A stretch of DNA of 38,038 nt from Candidatus Veblenbacteria bacterium (GCA_030700105.1 JAUYKG010000046.1:1-38038), one strand, 5' to 3'. Shown: positions 25,792 through 33,944, counted from the first letter of the stretch. The notes: a model not told the origin generated them from the sequence alone. Made by a program: numbers and translations.

Positions 25792-27642
25792 TCATTTAAG
25801 GAGAACCATTTTGTTTGTTTTTGTATAGTCGCCTGCTTGGAGGCGGTAAAAGTAGGTTCCAGAAGGAAGTGTTGAAGCGTCGAATGAGGCCTCATAGACT
25901 CCTGGTGTTTGGTACTCATTAATAAGTACCTCTACTTCCTGCCCTAGCAGGTTATAAACGGTGAGTTGCACCTCACTAGCGTGAGGTATCTCGTAACGAA
26001 TGGTCGTTACCGGATTGAATGGGTTGGGATAGTTCTGAGATAGTGAGAACTCTAGGGGAGCACCTACAGTGATTTCAATGGTATCGGAATATTCATAAGT
26101 TCCGTCGTAGTCTATCTGTTTGAGCCGATAGAGATATGTACCTGTGGTTACCCAGTCGTCTGTAAAGTTGTAATGACTGATAGTTGCAGTGGTTCCACGA
26201 CCAGGTACATAACCTATGGTCTCATAGACTCCGCCGAGCTTCTGGCGTTCAACTTGGAAACCATAGTTATTGGTTTCGGTGGCTGTTGTCCAGGAAAGGT
26301 GTACTTTCCCTTCGATAGCAACCGCGCTGAACGTGGTGAACTCAACTGGTGTCGGGTCAGCAACTATGACATGAAGTGTCCAAGATAGAGTATCGTAACC
26401 ACCGTGGCCATCACTCACGCTAGCAACAATTTCATGGTAGCCAGTATCGTTGATACTCGGCACCCCTTGAACAATGGCAGTCTGTATGATGATATCCGGG
26501 GTGAGCATCACTAAGAACGGCGGCTTTTGCAGCAGGAAGAACGACAAGGTGTCGTCTTCTGGGTCTTCAGCATATAGCATTACGCTATACACCGAATCAA
26601 CATAGGCAACCGTGTCGGGGAATGGAGGAATGAAATTTGGGTTTCCATTCTCTGGCTGGTAGTCGTAATAGTAGACATTAAGGGGATCTATAAACCAAAT
26701 ATGACGAGCGTCAATAACCCACGATGCTAAGAAACTTGACCAGCTGCCAAACATTGGACTGCTACTTTGAAACGTAACGCCGCGATCAGTACTCATAAGT
26801 ATCTCATTGTCTGGATCTGGTCCGTACATGCCCACATACACCGTGTCGTTGCCAACTGCAGCCGAGGCGCCAACATAATAACCAGGCTTTGGATTCCAAG
26901 GGACCCAGGTGTCTCCGCCGTCTGTGGTTCGGAGTGGTACATTCGTGAATTCTCGCCAGCCGTTAAGATATCCGACTTGTCCATCTTTGGAAAATGTTAC
27001 TTGTGTATAGTCTACGGTTGTATCAATTGACCTATCAACCCAAGAAAATCCTCCATTAGTGGTTTTTAATATTGCCCCGTGCGCACCCACGATCCAAGCA
27101 ACGGAATCATTCACCACAGCAATAGACTTGAGTGTACCGCACTGTGGGAATTCTGTGAGTTGCCAGGAAACACCATTATCACTGGAACGCATGAGCAAGC
27201 CATCACCAAGACCGGGCTGCGTTGGAGACGTACCGACAACAATGATGTTCTGTCCGAATTGAGCGACATCGTACCACCAGCTATTAGTTGCTGGGTGATC
27301 AATCACCTGCCAACTCGCGCCGCGGTCAGATGAGTAAAGCACAATACCAGCTCCTGGAGTGCCTTGATTCGAACCAACAACCCACACATTATTCTCTTTG
27401 GCCAGTACTCCCCAATACTGGTACCAAGTTACCGGCAGGCCTACCTGTTGCCAGTTCCTTCCGCCGTCAGTGGACTTTTTCACAAGATTATCCCATGCTC
27501 CCGCAACCCATCCTTCGGAAGTATCGCGGAAAGAAATGTCTTGGGCATCGATGGTACCCATATCAACCCTGAACCACTGTGCGCTTACCGTTGAAACGGC
27601 GAGCGCAATCATGACTACTACGAACATTGCAAGCCGTTTCAT
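25792..27642 (-). CDS. Secreted propeller protein with T9SS-type C-terminal domain (copy 2)
   Basis: 616 aa, paralogue of 23318-25171. The signal peptide MKRLAMFVVVMIALAVSTVS is identical except for one residue. Propeller blades recur (GWVAGAWDNLVKKSTDGGRN, GAILKTTNGGFSWVDR, EILMSTDRGVTF), then the Ig/cadherin-like part (YVDSVYSVMLYAEDPEDDTL), the PVEFTTFSAVAIEGKVHLSW domain with ETNNYGFQVERQ, and the C-terminal sorting-like domain (FSLSQNYPNPFNPVTTIRYE; GTYFYRLQAGDYTKTNKMVL). The propeller half has diverged most; the ends are most alike. AGGAGG precedes the ATG. Confidence 0.93.
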   Translation of the reverse strand: MKRLAMFVVVMIALAVSTVSAQWFRVDMGTIDAQDISFRDTSEGWVAGAWDNLVKKSTDGGRNWQQVGLPVTWYQYWGVLAKENNVWVVGSNQGTPGAGIVLYSSDRGASWQVIDHPATNSWWYDVAQFGQNIIVVGTSPTQPGLGDGLLMRSSDNGVSWQLTEFPQCGTLKSIAVVNDSVAWIVGAHGAILKTTNGGFSWVDRSIDTTVDYTQVTFSKDGQVGYLNGWREFTNVPLRTTDGGDTWVPWNPKPGYYVGASAAVGNDTVYVGMYGPDPDNEILMSTDRGVTFQSSSPMFGSWSSFLASWVIDARHIWFIDPLNVYYYDYQPENGNPNFIPPFPDTVAYVDSVYSVMLYAEDPEDDTLSFFLLQKPPFLVMLTPDIIIQTAIVQGVPSINDTGYHEIVASVSDGHGGYDTLSWTLHVIVADPTPVEFTTFSAVAIEGKVHLSWTTATETNNYGFQVERQKLGGVYETIGYVPGRGTTATISHYNFTDDWVTTGTYLYRLKQIDYDGTYEYSDTIEITVGAPLEFSLSQNYPNPFNPVTTIRYEIPHASEVQLTVYNLLGQEVEVLINEYQTPGVYEASFDASTLPSGTYFYRLQAGDYTKTNKMVLLK

Positions 27643-27667
27643 GGCCGCCTCCTTTTTTGTTTTAGAA

Positions 27668-27682
27668 TCCGCCCAAGGCGGA
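27668..27682. repeat. Short palindromic repeat, copy 3
   Basis: Same 15-base palindrome as at 25201, in the leader of copy 2, at the same place relative to the ATG as copy 1. Confidence 0.8.
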
Positions 27683-27793
27683 CAAGTTATGAATTAAGAA
27701 TCAGGAATAAATCCAAGATTCTTAGTTATTTGTTAATTAACTTTTTGAATTAGGTGCTAAACCTATTACTAGTATGTACACAATAAATCAGGT

Positions 27794-27804
27794 TTAACAA
27801 GTTA
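27794..27804. promoter_or_regulatory. Operator-like inverted repeat, second copy
   Basis: TTAACAAGTTA next to the -10 box of copy 2's promoter, identical to 25325-25335 although the surrounding leader has diverged. Confidence 0.4.
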
Positions 27805-27832
27805 CTATACACGAGTTAACCTTATTTGTCAA
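27804..27832 (-). promoter_or_regulatory. Promoter of surface protein copy 2
   Basis: Minus-strand TTGACA (27832-27827), 17-base spacer, TATAGT (27809-27804). Leader of about 155 bases. Confidence 0.8.
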
Positions 27833-27862
27833 GCCTAATTACAAATAAACGCTTAATAGAGC

Positions 27863-27894
27863 AAAAAGCCCCAGGCACTTGCGAGCCTAGGGCT
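27863..27894 (-). terminator. Terminator of the 974-aa repeat protein
   Basis: Minus-strand AGCCCTAGGC pairs with GCCTGGGGCT (10 bases, one T-G), followed by TTTTTG. Confidence 0.85.
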
Positions 27895-27912
27895 AAAAAA
27901 CCTCTTAACAAC

Positions 27913-30837
27913 CTACTGCTTTATAATAACCGGCGGTTGGTTACTGATAATTAGAGTCGCATACCCAGAACCTGAAATCCCAGCATTATCACGCAGGATA
28001 GTCGACAAATCAACCGCTATATTCGCGTTTTGATTTCCATTATTCGGAACAGTAAGAATCAATGTATTACCACTGGGACTACATGTTCCTCCTGGTATAA
28101 GTAAACTCAAATTTACTAGATTACCAGAATTACGCCTCCCCCTCACATTCGCGCACGTTAGTACAGATAAATTACAGCCGGACCCGGAATCTACACAGGT
28201 AATTCTGAACGTGGGGTAGTTAGAGTTGGTGCTACATGAGTTGGTTGAAGTAGGAAGTGCGCATGTAGTGGTCCAATTCCTTTTAGGTGGTTGGTTAGTG
28301 ATCACCTGTAACTGGTGCGTGGGAGCGGTGGTGTCGGTGGCCACTGTGCATGAACCGCTGCCGGACTGGCCCGAAACATTGCCGACATTATCACGAGCCA
28401 GCACGCGGTAGCTACGCGTGCCGTTGCTCTTGCCGCTGTAGCTGGTGGAGTTACCGGGTGCTATTACCGTCCTGGAATACACCCCGTTCTCGTACACGTC
28501 GTACGAGGCTAGGCCCGAGGTGGCGTCGGTTGAGGCGGTCCAGGAAACCGTATAACTCCCGTTCGGGCTAGGGTTGGGGCTGCAACTGGGCGTGCCAGGG
28601 ACGGTGGGAGATGTAGTATCCACAATAATGCTGTCGGAGTAACAAGAGCTTGGGTTGCCGGCCCAATCACTGAACCTCACCGAAGCTGATCTGGTGCCGT
28701 CGCCGGAGGGTAGGGTCCTGTTTATCGATGAAGCATAAGGGTTGACGGTGCTCCCAGCGGAACAAATGCCATCGGTATACGTAGTCATGACGATGCAACC
28801 GCTGCCGGAATCGCTGCAGGTTAAATTCAACGTTACGGTGCTGGAACCGGTGTAGGTGGCGCCTTTGTTGATGGAGATGGTACCCGTGGGCGGGGCGGTA
28901 TCCACGATAATGCTGTCGGCGATACAGGCGCCCTGGTTGCCGGCCCCATCCCTAAACCGCACCGAAGCTGATCTGGGGCCGTTGCCGGACGATAGGGTGA
29001 TGACTTTCGATGAACCATAAGCGGTGGTGTTGCCCCCAGCGAAACAAGAGCCATCGGTGTACGTAGTCACCTGGCTGCAGCCGCTGTCGGAATCGCTGCA
29101 GGTTAAATTCAACGTTACGGTGCCGGAAGTGGTGTAGGTGGCGCCGTTGTTGATGGAGATGGTACCTGTGGGCGGGGCGGTATCCACGATAATGCTGTCG
29201 GCGATACAGGCGCCCTGGTAGCCGGCGCCGTCGATGAACCGCACCGAAGCGTACCTGGTACCGTTGCCAGAGGGGCTAAGGGGGAAAAGGCTGACGGTGG
29301 AAGAGTAAGCCACATTACTAAGGTAGGGAAAGGAAGAACACGTGTTGTTATTGTTCCACACGTGCATCCGGCTGCAACCGCTGCCGGAATCGTTACAGGT
29401 TAAATTCAATGTTACGTTGCTGGAAGTGGTGTAAGCGGCGCCGTTGTTAATGGAGATGGTGCCGGCGGGAAGGGTGGTATCCAAAATAATGCTGTCGGAG
29501 GAACAAGAGCCCGAGAAGCCAGCACCATCTATAAACCTAACGCTAACATTCTTTGCGCCGTCGGGCGTGGCCGGCGACAGGGGGAAGAGGGTGCGTGTTG
29601 GGGAGTAAACGACGTTGTTAAGGTACGGTGAGCCAGAGCAGCTATTGCTGTTGTTCCAAATGTGCATGCGGCTGCAGCCGGTGCCGGAATCGCTGCAAGG
29701 CAGGTTCAACGTTACGGTGCTGGAAGTGGTGTAGGTAGCGCCGTTGTTGATTGAGACGCTGCCGGCGGGAACGCCGGTATCCAAAATAATACTGTCGGAG
29801 TAACAGATGCTCTGGTTGAGGGCGCCGTCGGTGAACCTGACGCTAACATTCTTTATGCCGTCGGGCGTGGCCGGCGACAGGGGTAAACCGGCGCGTGTTG
29901 GGGAGTAAACGACGTTGTTATCGTACGCCGCGCCGGAGCAGCTATTGCTGTTGTTCCAAATGTGCATGCGGCTGCAACCGGTGCCGGAATCGCTGCAAGG
30001 CAGGCTCAACGTTACGCCGATAAAGGCGGTCCAGGCGGCGCCGCTGTTGATGGAGACGCTGCCGGTGGGTGCGGCGGTGTCGATGGGCGCTACTGTGCAC
30101 GAACCGCTGCCGGATTGGCCCGAAACATTGCCGACGTTATCACGAGCCAGCACACGGTAACTGCGCGTGCCGTTAGTCTTGCCGCTGTAGCTCGTGCTGG
30201 TACTCGGGGCTGTTACTGTTTTGGAATACGAACCGTTCTCGTACACGTCGTACGAGGCTAGGCCCGAGAGTGCGTCTGTTGAGGCACCCCAGGAAACCGC
30301 ATATCTCCCATCTGTGCTGGGGTTGGGGCTGCAACTGGGCGTGCCAGGGACAGTGGGGGCCGCGGCATCAGTTACAACATTCAAAACCTGTTCATCGGGC
30401 CAGACAGGAGACCAAGGTGAATGCGCAGTGCCTTCTTGCTCTTGGACGCGCCAATTGTATCTGGCTGCGGAAAACGACATAGTATACCACGCATTAGTTA
30501 TAAACTTACCACTAACATAACTCCCTCCTGCGTTATAAGGATTAGTCCACACCTCCAGTTCATAAAGGTCACAAGGCGGTGGAACGCCGCCTGTAGGTGG
30601 CATATAACAATGTTCAATCCAACCTAATGTAACCGTTTTTGTGCCACCAGAGGCTACATATAGGGTCGTATTGTCAAGCGGGTAAAGATCGCTGGGCGGC
30701 AAGACCGCGGCGCGGGCTTCGGGTGCGCTACTGGCAAACCACACCAGGGCAATTATAAAACCAAAAACAGCTGTTACACCCAACCGAATAGCTGTTCCAT
30801 GTACTGGTAATTTTTCCGAGGCTTGGTGATGCGTCAT
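27913..30837 (-). CDS. Large secreted protein with Fn3 and repeated Cys-containing Ig-like domains
   Basis: 974 aa from ATG at 30837 (a TTG at 30870 is also in frame). A signal peptide or N-terminal anchor (LGVTAVFGFIIALVWFASSA, then PEARA) is followed by a unique domain (to about residue 155), Fn3-A (161-251), five Ig-like repeats of about 95-100 aa (253-353, 354-453, 454-552, 553-645, 646-741), Fn3-B (743-833) and a C-terminal domain with CVDSGSGC. Each repeat has GT/SISINNGATYTTS, then CSDSGSGCS and VRFxDGAG. No C-terminal membrane anchor or sorting domain. Probably a surface or adhesion protein; ligand unknown. Confidence 0.9.
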   Translation of the reverse strand: MTHHQASEKLPVHGTAIRLGVTAVFGFIIALVWFASSAPEARAAVLPPSDLYPLDNTTLYVASGGTKTVTLGWIEHCYMPPTGGVPPPCDLYELEVWTNPYNAGGSYVSGKFITNAWYTMSFSAARYNWRVQEQEGTAHSPWSPVWPDEQVLNVVTDAAAPTVPGTPSCSPNPSTDGRYAVSWGASTDALSGLASYDVYENGSYSKTVTAPSTSTSYSGKTNGTRSYRVLARDNVGNVSGQSGSGSCTVAPIDTAAPTGSVSINSGAAWTAFIGVTLSLPCSDSGTGCSRMHIWNNSNSCSGAAYDNNVVYSPTRAGLPLSPATPDGIKNVSVRFTDGALNQSICYSDSIILDTGVPAGSVSINNGATYTTSSTVTLNLPCSDSGTGCSRMHIWNNSNSCSGSPYLNNVVYSPTRTLFPLSPATPDGAKNVSVRFIDGAGFSGSCSSDSIILDTTLPAGTISINNGAAYTTSSNVTLNLTCNDSGSGCSRMHVWNNNNTCSSFPYLSNVAYSSTVSLFPLSPSGNGTRYASVRFIDGAGYQGACIADSIIVDTAPPTGTISINNGATYTTSGTVTLNLTCSDSDSGCSQVTTYTDGSCFAGGNTTAYGSSKVITLSSGNGPRSASVRFRDGAGNQGACIADSIIVDTAPPTGTISINKGATYTGSSTVTLNLTCSDSGSGCIVMTTYTDGICSAGSTVNPYASSINRTLPSGDGTRSASVRFSDWAGNPSSCYSDSIIVDTTSPTVPGTPSCSPNPSPNGSYTVSWTASTDATSGLASYDVYENGVYSRTVIAPGNSTSYSGKSNGTRSYRVLARDNVGNVSGQSGSGSCTVATDTTAPTHQLQVITNQPPKRNWTTTCALPTSTNSCSTNSNYPTFRITCVDSGSGCNLSVLTCANVRGRRNSGNLVNLSLLIPGGTCSPSGNTLILTVPNNGNQNANIAVDLSTILRDNAGISGSGYATLIISNQPPVIIKQ
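28615..30081 (-). repeat. Five tandem repeats of about 300 bp in the surface-protein gene
   Basis: DNA encoding the five Ig-like repeats. Neighbouring repeats share long stretches with few changes: repeats 1-2 both encode SRMHIWNNSNSCSG and LSPATPDG, repeats 4-5 both encode TTYTDG, and the DNA around 29640-29700 and 29940-30000 is almost the same. The Fn3-coding segments on both sides (about 28340-28610 and 30085-30355) are also near copies. Confidence 0.85.
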
Positions 30838-30886
30838 AAAAAGGCTTTGGCTTATGCAACTTTTATTCAAAAAATTGCCTAACGCT

Positions 30887-30915
30887 ATTATAACATATAA
30901 AATATATTATAGCAA
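30887..30915 (-). promoter_or_regulatory. Promoter of the repeat-protein gene
   Basis: Minus-strand TTGCTA (30915-30910), 17-base AT-rich spacer, TATAAT (30892-30887). Start expected near 30880. Confidence 0.75.
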
Positions 30916-30951
30916 CCTGGCGCAGAGCTGTTAAAGCCGAACAGTATATAG

Positions 30952-30957
30952 TATAAT
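30952..30957 (+). promoter_or_regulatory. Probable -10 box for the 170-aa gene
   Basis: Perfect TATAAT with a weak TGTTAA 17 bases upstream, 68 bases before the ATG at 31026. Divergent from the repeat-protein promoter. Confidence 0.5.
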
Positions 30958-31025
30958 GAATATCGCCTATACCTTAGGCCAATAAGCTTTTCTAAAGCTT
31001 ACCTTATCAATAATACCCTTTTTCT

Positions 31026-31538
31026 ATGGCAGACCCCATACCCAGCCCGAGCGGCGCCACGCACACCCCCGCCAAAGCCGCAGTGGTAGCAATTATAATC
31101 GCGGTACTGGCCGTGGCGGCGTACTTTATCTTCCGCCCCGGCGGCTGGACACCGCCAGCGGGTAACCAGCCGACCCCGCCCGCCGAACAAACCAACCAGG
31201 AGCCAACGCCCTCCCCCACGCCCAACGAAGTGTACTCGTACGTGGGTGAAGTGCAGGCGGTGGGTAACGGACAAATTACCGTGCTAGCCAAAAAAGACCT
31301 TAACCTGCTGGAAGAGGACGCCACGCTCACCGTGAAAGCGGACGCCAACACGCAGGTCATCCGCCGCACCATTCCGCGCGAGCTGCCCGAGGACGGCGGT
31401 GCTGGCCTGTTCTCGCAAGAGACCATCGCCCTGTCGGACGTTCAGGTAGGCAACCAGGTAACCGTGGTATCGGCTACCAACATTCGCGGCGTGAGCGAAT
31501 TCACCGCCTCGAGCGTGGAAGTGCTGAACATAAAGTAA
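31026..31538 (+). CDS. Membrane-anchored exported protein, unknown function
   Basis: 170 aa. A short N-terminal cytoplasmic part, one membrane helix (AAVVAIIIAVLAVAAYFIF, about residues 18-36), a Pro/Thr-rich linker (PGGWTPPAGNQPTPPAEQTN and EPTPSPTPNE, to about residue 67) and a beta-rich extracellular domain (VYSYVGEVQAVGNGQITVLA; LTVKADANTQVIRR; VGNQVTVVSATNIRGVSEFT). The last part resembles small OB-like domains of the DUF5666 kind, which I offer only as a guess. It is a single-gene unit with a strong terminator. Confidence 0.8.
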   Translation: MADPIPSPSGATHTPAKAAVVAIIIAVLAVAAYFIFRPGGWTPPAGNQPTPPAEQTNQEPTPSPTPNEVYSYVGEVQAVGNGQITVLAKKDLNLLEEDATLTVKADANTQVIRRTIPRELPEDGGAGLFSQETIALSDVQVGNQVTVVSATNIRGVSEFTASSVEVLNIK

Positions 31539-31574
31539 TAACCAGTAAGAGTTAAGAGCTACGAACAAGTTTTG

Positions 31575-31606
31575 CCCCACCCCTTCTTTGGAAGGGGTGG
31601 GGTTTT
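31575..31606 (+). terminator. Strong intrinsic terminator after the 170-aa gene
   Basis: CCCCACCCCTTC, TTTG, GAAGGGGTGGGG: a perfect 12-base stem with 4-base loop, then TTTTAG. Confidence 0.9.
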
Positions 31607-31709
31607 AGTTTTCAGTCCACCCCAACCCATAGTTCAACCTTAGCAACAACGAGCCACTGATACTTAAGTAGTAGAGGTACCTCCGCTGCTAATAGCTGCC
31701 CAGCCGCCC

Positions 31710-31755
31710 TCCTCCCTTATGGTACTATTCTATAGAATAGTACCATAAGGGAGGA
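31710..31755. repeat. 46-bp perfect palindrome
   Basis: Positions 31710-31732 are the exact reverse complement of 31733-31755, with no spacer. The centre is TTCTATAGAA and the ends TCCTCC/GGAGGA. It lies in the 438-base gap between the 170-aa gene and lemA, which otherwise holds only the terminator at 31575 and the lemA promoter at 31910. Confidence 0.95.
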
Positions 31756-31909
31756 ACCACAATAATCCCTAACCCGGCCAGTGCACGTAACACCAAACAA
31801 CTCATTCAATAGCTGGTAATCAATATTATGACCGAGCGGATATAATATTAATTTAAAGCCGCAGCGAGCGATTACCACTCTCAATTATTCAGGGGGTTTA
31901 TTTGGGGTA

Positions 31910-31938
31910 TTGATATGGCGGCTAGATTTTGCTACAAT
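31910..31938 (+). promoter_or_regulatory. Promoter of lemA
   Basis: TTGATA (31910-31915), 17-base spacer, TACAAT (31933-31938). Leader of about 30 bases to the lemA ATG. Confidence 0.75.
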
Positions 31939-31976
31939 CTGTATGCTTTTGCATTAATTACTTAAGACAATATCAT

Positions 31977-32534
31977 ATGACTACTCTAACCTGGATTATC
32001 GTTATTGCGGTGGCGGCCGTGGTACTCTGGCTGGTGGCCACCTACAACCGGCTGGTAAGTTTAAAGAACCGAGCCGCCGAGGGCTGGAGCGATATCGACG
32101 TACAGCTTAAGCGCCGCTACGACCTTATACCGAACCTGGTGCAAGCTGTGAAAGGCTATGCCAAGCACGAGGACGCCGTGTTCACCAAGGTAACCGAGGC
32201 GCGCACGCGCGCTATGGGCGCCCAAGGCGTGGCGGACAAAGGCGCGGCCGAGAATATGCTTACGGGAGCGCTCAAAAGCCTGTTCGCGGTAGCCGAAAGC
32301 TACCCCGACCTTAAGGCGAGCGCCAACTTCCTAAAACTGCAGGACGAACTCTCCGACACCGAGAACAAGGTCCAGGCCGCACGGCGCTTCTACAACAGTA
32401 TGGTGCGCGATCTTAACACGCTCATAGAGACCTTCCCCTCCAATGTGGTAGCGAACCTGTTCAAATTCCAAAAGCGCGAATTCTTTGAGGTAGGGGGCGA
32501 GGCCGAGCGCCAGGCGCCGCAGGTAAATTTTTAG
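31977..32534 (+). CDS. lemA: LemA family protein
   Basis: 185 aa from ATG at 31977 (MTTLTWIIVIAVAAVVLWLV); an earlier in-frame start would lie at the promoter. One N-terminal membrane helix is followed by the LemA signature YNRLVSLKNRAAEGWSDIDV, QLKRRYDLIPNLVQAVKGYA and a helical bundle (SANFLKLQDELSDTENKVQA, ARRFYNSMVRDLNTLIETFP). Function is poorly known; LemA is often next to HtpX or TPM-domain genes, as here, which suggests a role in membrane protein quality control. Confidence 0.95.
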   Translation: MTTLTWIIVIAVAAVVLWLVATYNRLVSLKNRAAEGWSDIDVQLKRRYDLIPNLVQAVKGYAKHEDAVFTKVTEARTRAMGAQGVADKGAAENMLTGALKSLFAVAESYPDLKASANFLKLQDELSDTENKVQAARRFYNSMVRDLNTLIETFPSNVVANLFKFQKREFFEVGGEAERQAPQVNF

Positions 32535-32538
32535 CACC

Positions 32539-32957
32539 TAGCCACTGGTTCCTAGCCAATGGCCATTAAGAGCTACAGCCATGAAGTCCTACCGGGAACT
32601 GGAAGTTTGGCAACGGAGCTGCGATTTAGTCCTAGAAATCTATAAACTTACCTCTACCTTCCCTCACACTGAACAATACGGCTTAATAAACCAAATGAGG
32701 AGAGCGGCGATTTCCATACCATCTAACATCGCTGAAGGTTTTAGCAGGCGGACACTAGCCGATAACCATAACTTCGTTCGGATTGCTTTTGCTTCCGGCG
32801 CAGAGCTCGAAACCCAAATATACTTGGCTGAAAAACTCAAACTAGCCCAAACCAAACAATTCAAGGCTGCTCAAGATGCCCTGGAAGTAATTATGAAGAT
32901 GTTAAACAAGCTGGGGCAAAGCCTTACTAGTGGCTAACGACCAGGAACTATTGGCTA
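32539..32957. mobile_element. Candidate small element: four-helix-bundle gene with flanking inverted repeats
   Basis: TAGCCACTGGTTCCT (32539-32553) matches the reverse complement of 32943-32957 (TAGCCAATAGTTCCT) at 13 of 15 bases. The two arms enclose the four-helix-bundle gene, and each flank holds a second TAGCCA motif. The block separates lemA from htpX, which are usually adjacent. No transposase is inside, so any mobility would depend on other factors. Confidence 0.45.
32581..32937 (+). CDS. Four-helix-bundle protein (23S rRNA intervening-sequence protein family)
   Basis: 118 aa. MKSYRELEVWQRSCDLVLEI, then the family core NQMRRAAISIPSNIAEGFSR and FVRIAFASGAELETQIYLAE. These proteins are found in intervening sequences of 23S rRNA genes and, very often in CPR and Bacteroidota, as lone genes of unknown function. 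Here it sits between lemA and htpX and is flanked by imperfect inverted repeats. Confidence 0.93.
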   Translation: MKSYRELEVWQRSCDLVLEIYKLTSTFPHTEQYGLINQMRRAAISIPSNIAEGFSRRTLADNHNFVRIAFASGAELETQIYLAEKLKLAQTKQFKAAQDALEVIMKMLNKLGQSLTSG

Positions 32958-32964
32958 TTATTCT

Positions 32965-33861
32965 ATGTACGATTCCATTGCCGCCAACAAAAGGAAGAGC
33001 TGGCTCTTGGTAGTACTCTTCGTGGTGGTTATCGCGCTCCTTGGGTACGCCTGGGGCGCTTACTCCGGCGATACCTTTGGCGCGCTCTCGGTAGCTGGCG
33101 TGGTGGCTATTGTTATGGCGCTCACGAGCTATTACGGGGGCGCTAAAATTGCGCTCTCACTCTCTGGCGCCTACCAACTAGCGAACCGCGAACAAAATTC
33201 TTACGTTTGGAACCTGGTGGAGAATCTTTGCATCGCGAAGGGTCTACCTATGCCCAAGGTATACCTGATACCCGAACCGGCCATAAACGCTTTCGCCACC
33301 GGCCGCTCGCCTGAACACGCCGCTATCGCCATTACCGAAGGGGCGGTGGCCAAACTGGAGAATGAGGAACTGGAAGGCGTGATAGCGCACGAACTCTCGC
33401 ACATTGCCAACTACGATATCCGCCTGGCCACGCTTGTTATCGTGCTCTTGGGCACGCTTTCCATACTCTCCGACATCTTTCTGCGCTCCACGCACTTTAT
33501 CGGCGGCGGGCGGCGCGGGAGTTCCCGCGGCGGCAACGCCGCCGGAATCATGCTCCTTATTGGCCTGGTGCTAGCGCTGCTCTCGCCCCTCTTGGGCAAG
33601 CTCATCCAGCTCGCTATTTCCCGTCGGCGCGAATTCCTGGCCGACGCCGCGGGCGCGCTCCTTACGCGCTACCCCGAAGGCCTAGCGCGGGCGCTGGAAA
33701 AGATAGAACAGGACAACACACCGCTTAAGCGCGTGTCCGAGGCCACCGCTCACCTCTACCTCGCCTCACCGTTCGGCAGTAAACCGTCACTCTTAGGGCG
33801 GCTGTTTATGACCCACCCCCCTCTGGCTGAACGCGTACAAGCCCTACGCCAAACAACTTAA
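32965..33861 (+). CDS. htpX: HtpX-like M48 membrane metalloprotease
   Basis: 298 aa. Two N-terminal membrane helices (SWLLVVLFVVVIALLGYAWG; ALSVAGVVAIVMALTSYYGG), then the zinc site HELSHIANYD at about residues 139-148, two more hydrophobic segments, and REFLADAAGALLTRYPEGLA with the third zinc ligand Glu. NAFATGRSPEHAAIAITEGA is the conserved edge strand. It degrades or trims misfolded membrane proteins, working alongside FtsH in other bacteria. It ends with FMTHPPLAERVQALR, as usual for the family. Confidence 0.96.
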   Translation: MYDSIAANKRKSWLLVVLFVVVIALLGYAWGAYSGDTFGALSVAGVVAIVMALTSYYGGAKIALSLSGAYQLANREQNSYVWNLVENLCIAKGLPMPKVYLIPEPAINAFATGRSPEHAAIAITEGAVAKLENEELEGVIAHELSHIANYDIRLATLVIVLLGTLSILSDIFLRSTHFIGGGRRGSSRGGNAAGIMLLIGLVLALLSPLLGKLIQLAISRRREFLADAAGALLTRYPEGLARALEKIEQDNTPLKRVSEATAHLYLASPFGSKPSLLGRLFMTHPPLAERVQALRQTT

Positions 33862-33916
33862 CCAAGTCCCACCTAAGCGAGGTTTAGCGTGTGGTACAAG
33901 CAGCTTAACCTGCCAT

Positions 33917-33944
33917 TTGCTTTTACATTTCGTTCCCATACTAT
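33917..33944 (+). promoter_or_regulatory. Possible upstream promoter of the clpC-like gene
   Basis: TTGCTT (33917-33922), 16-base spacer, TACTAT (33939-33944); leader of about 50 bases. A second -10-like box lies nearer the gene at 33989. No CIRCE or CtsR site is visible. Confidence 0.45.

Noticed and set aside
28615-30081. CRISPR array suspected from regular repeats
   Set aside because: The repeat unit is about 300 bp, stays in frame and encodes Ig-like domains; no short repeat-spacer pattern exists anywhere in the window.
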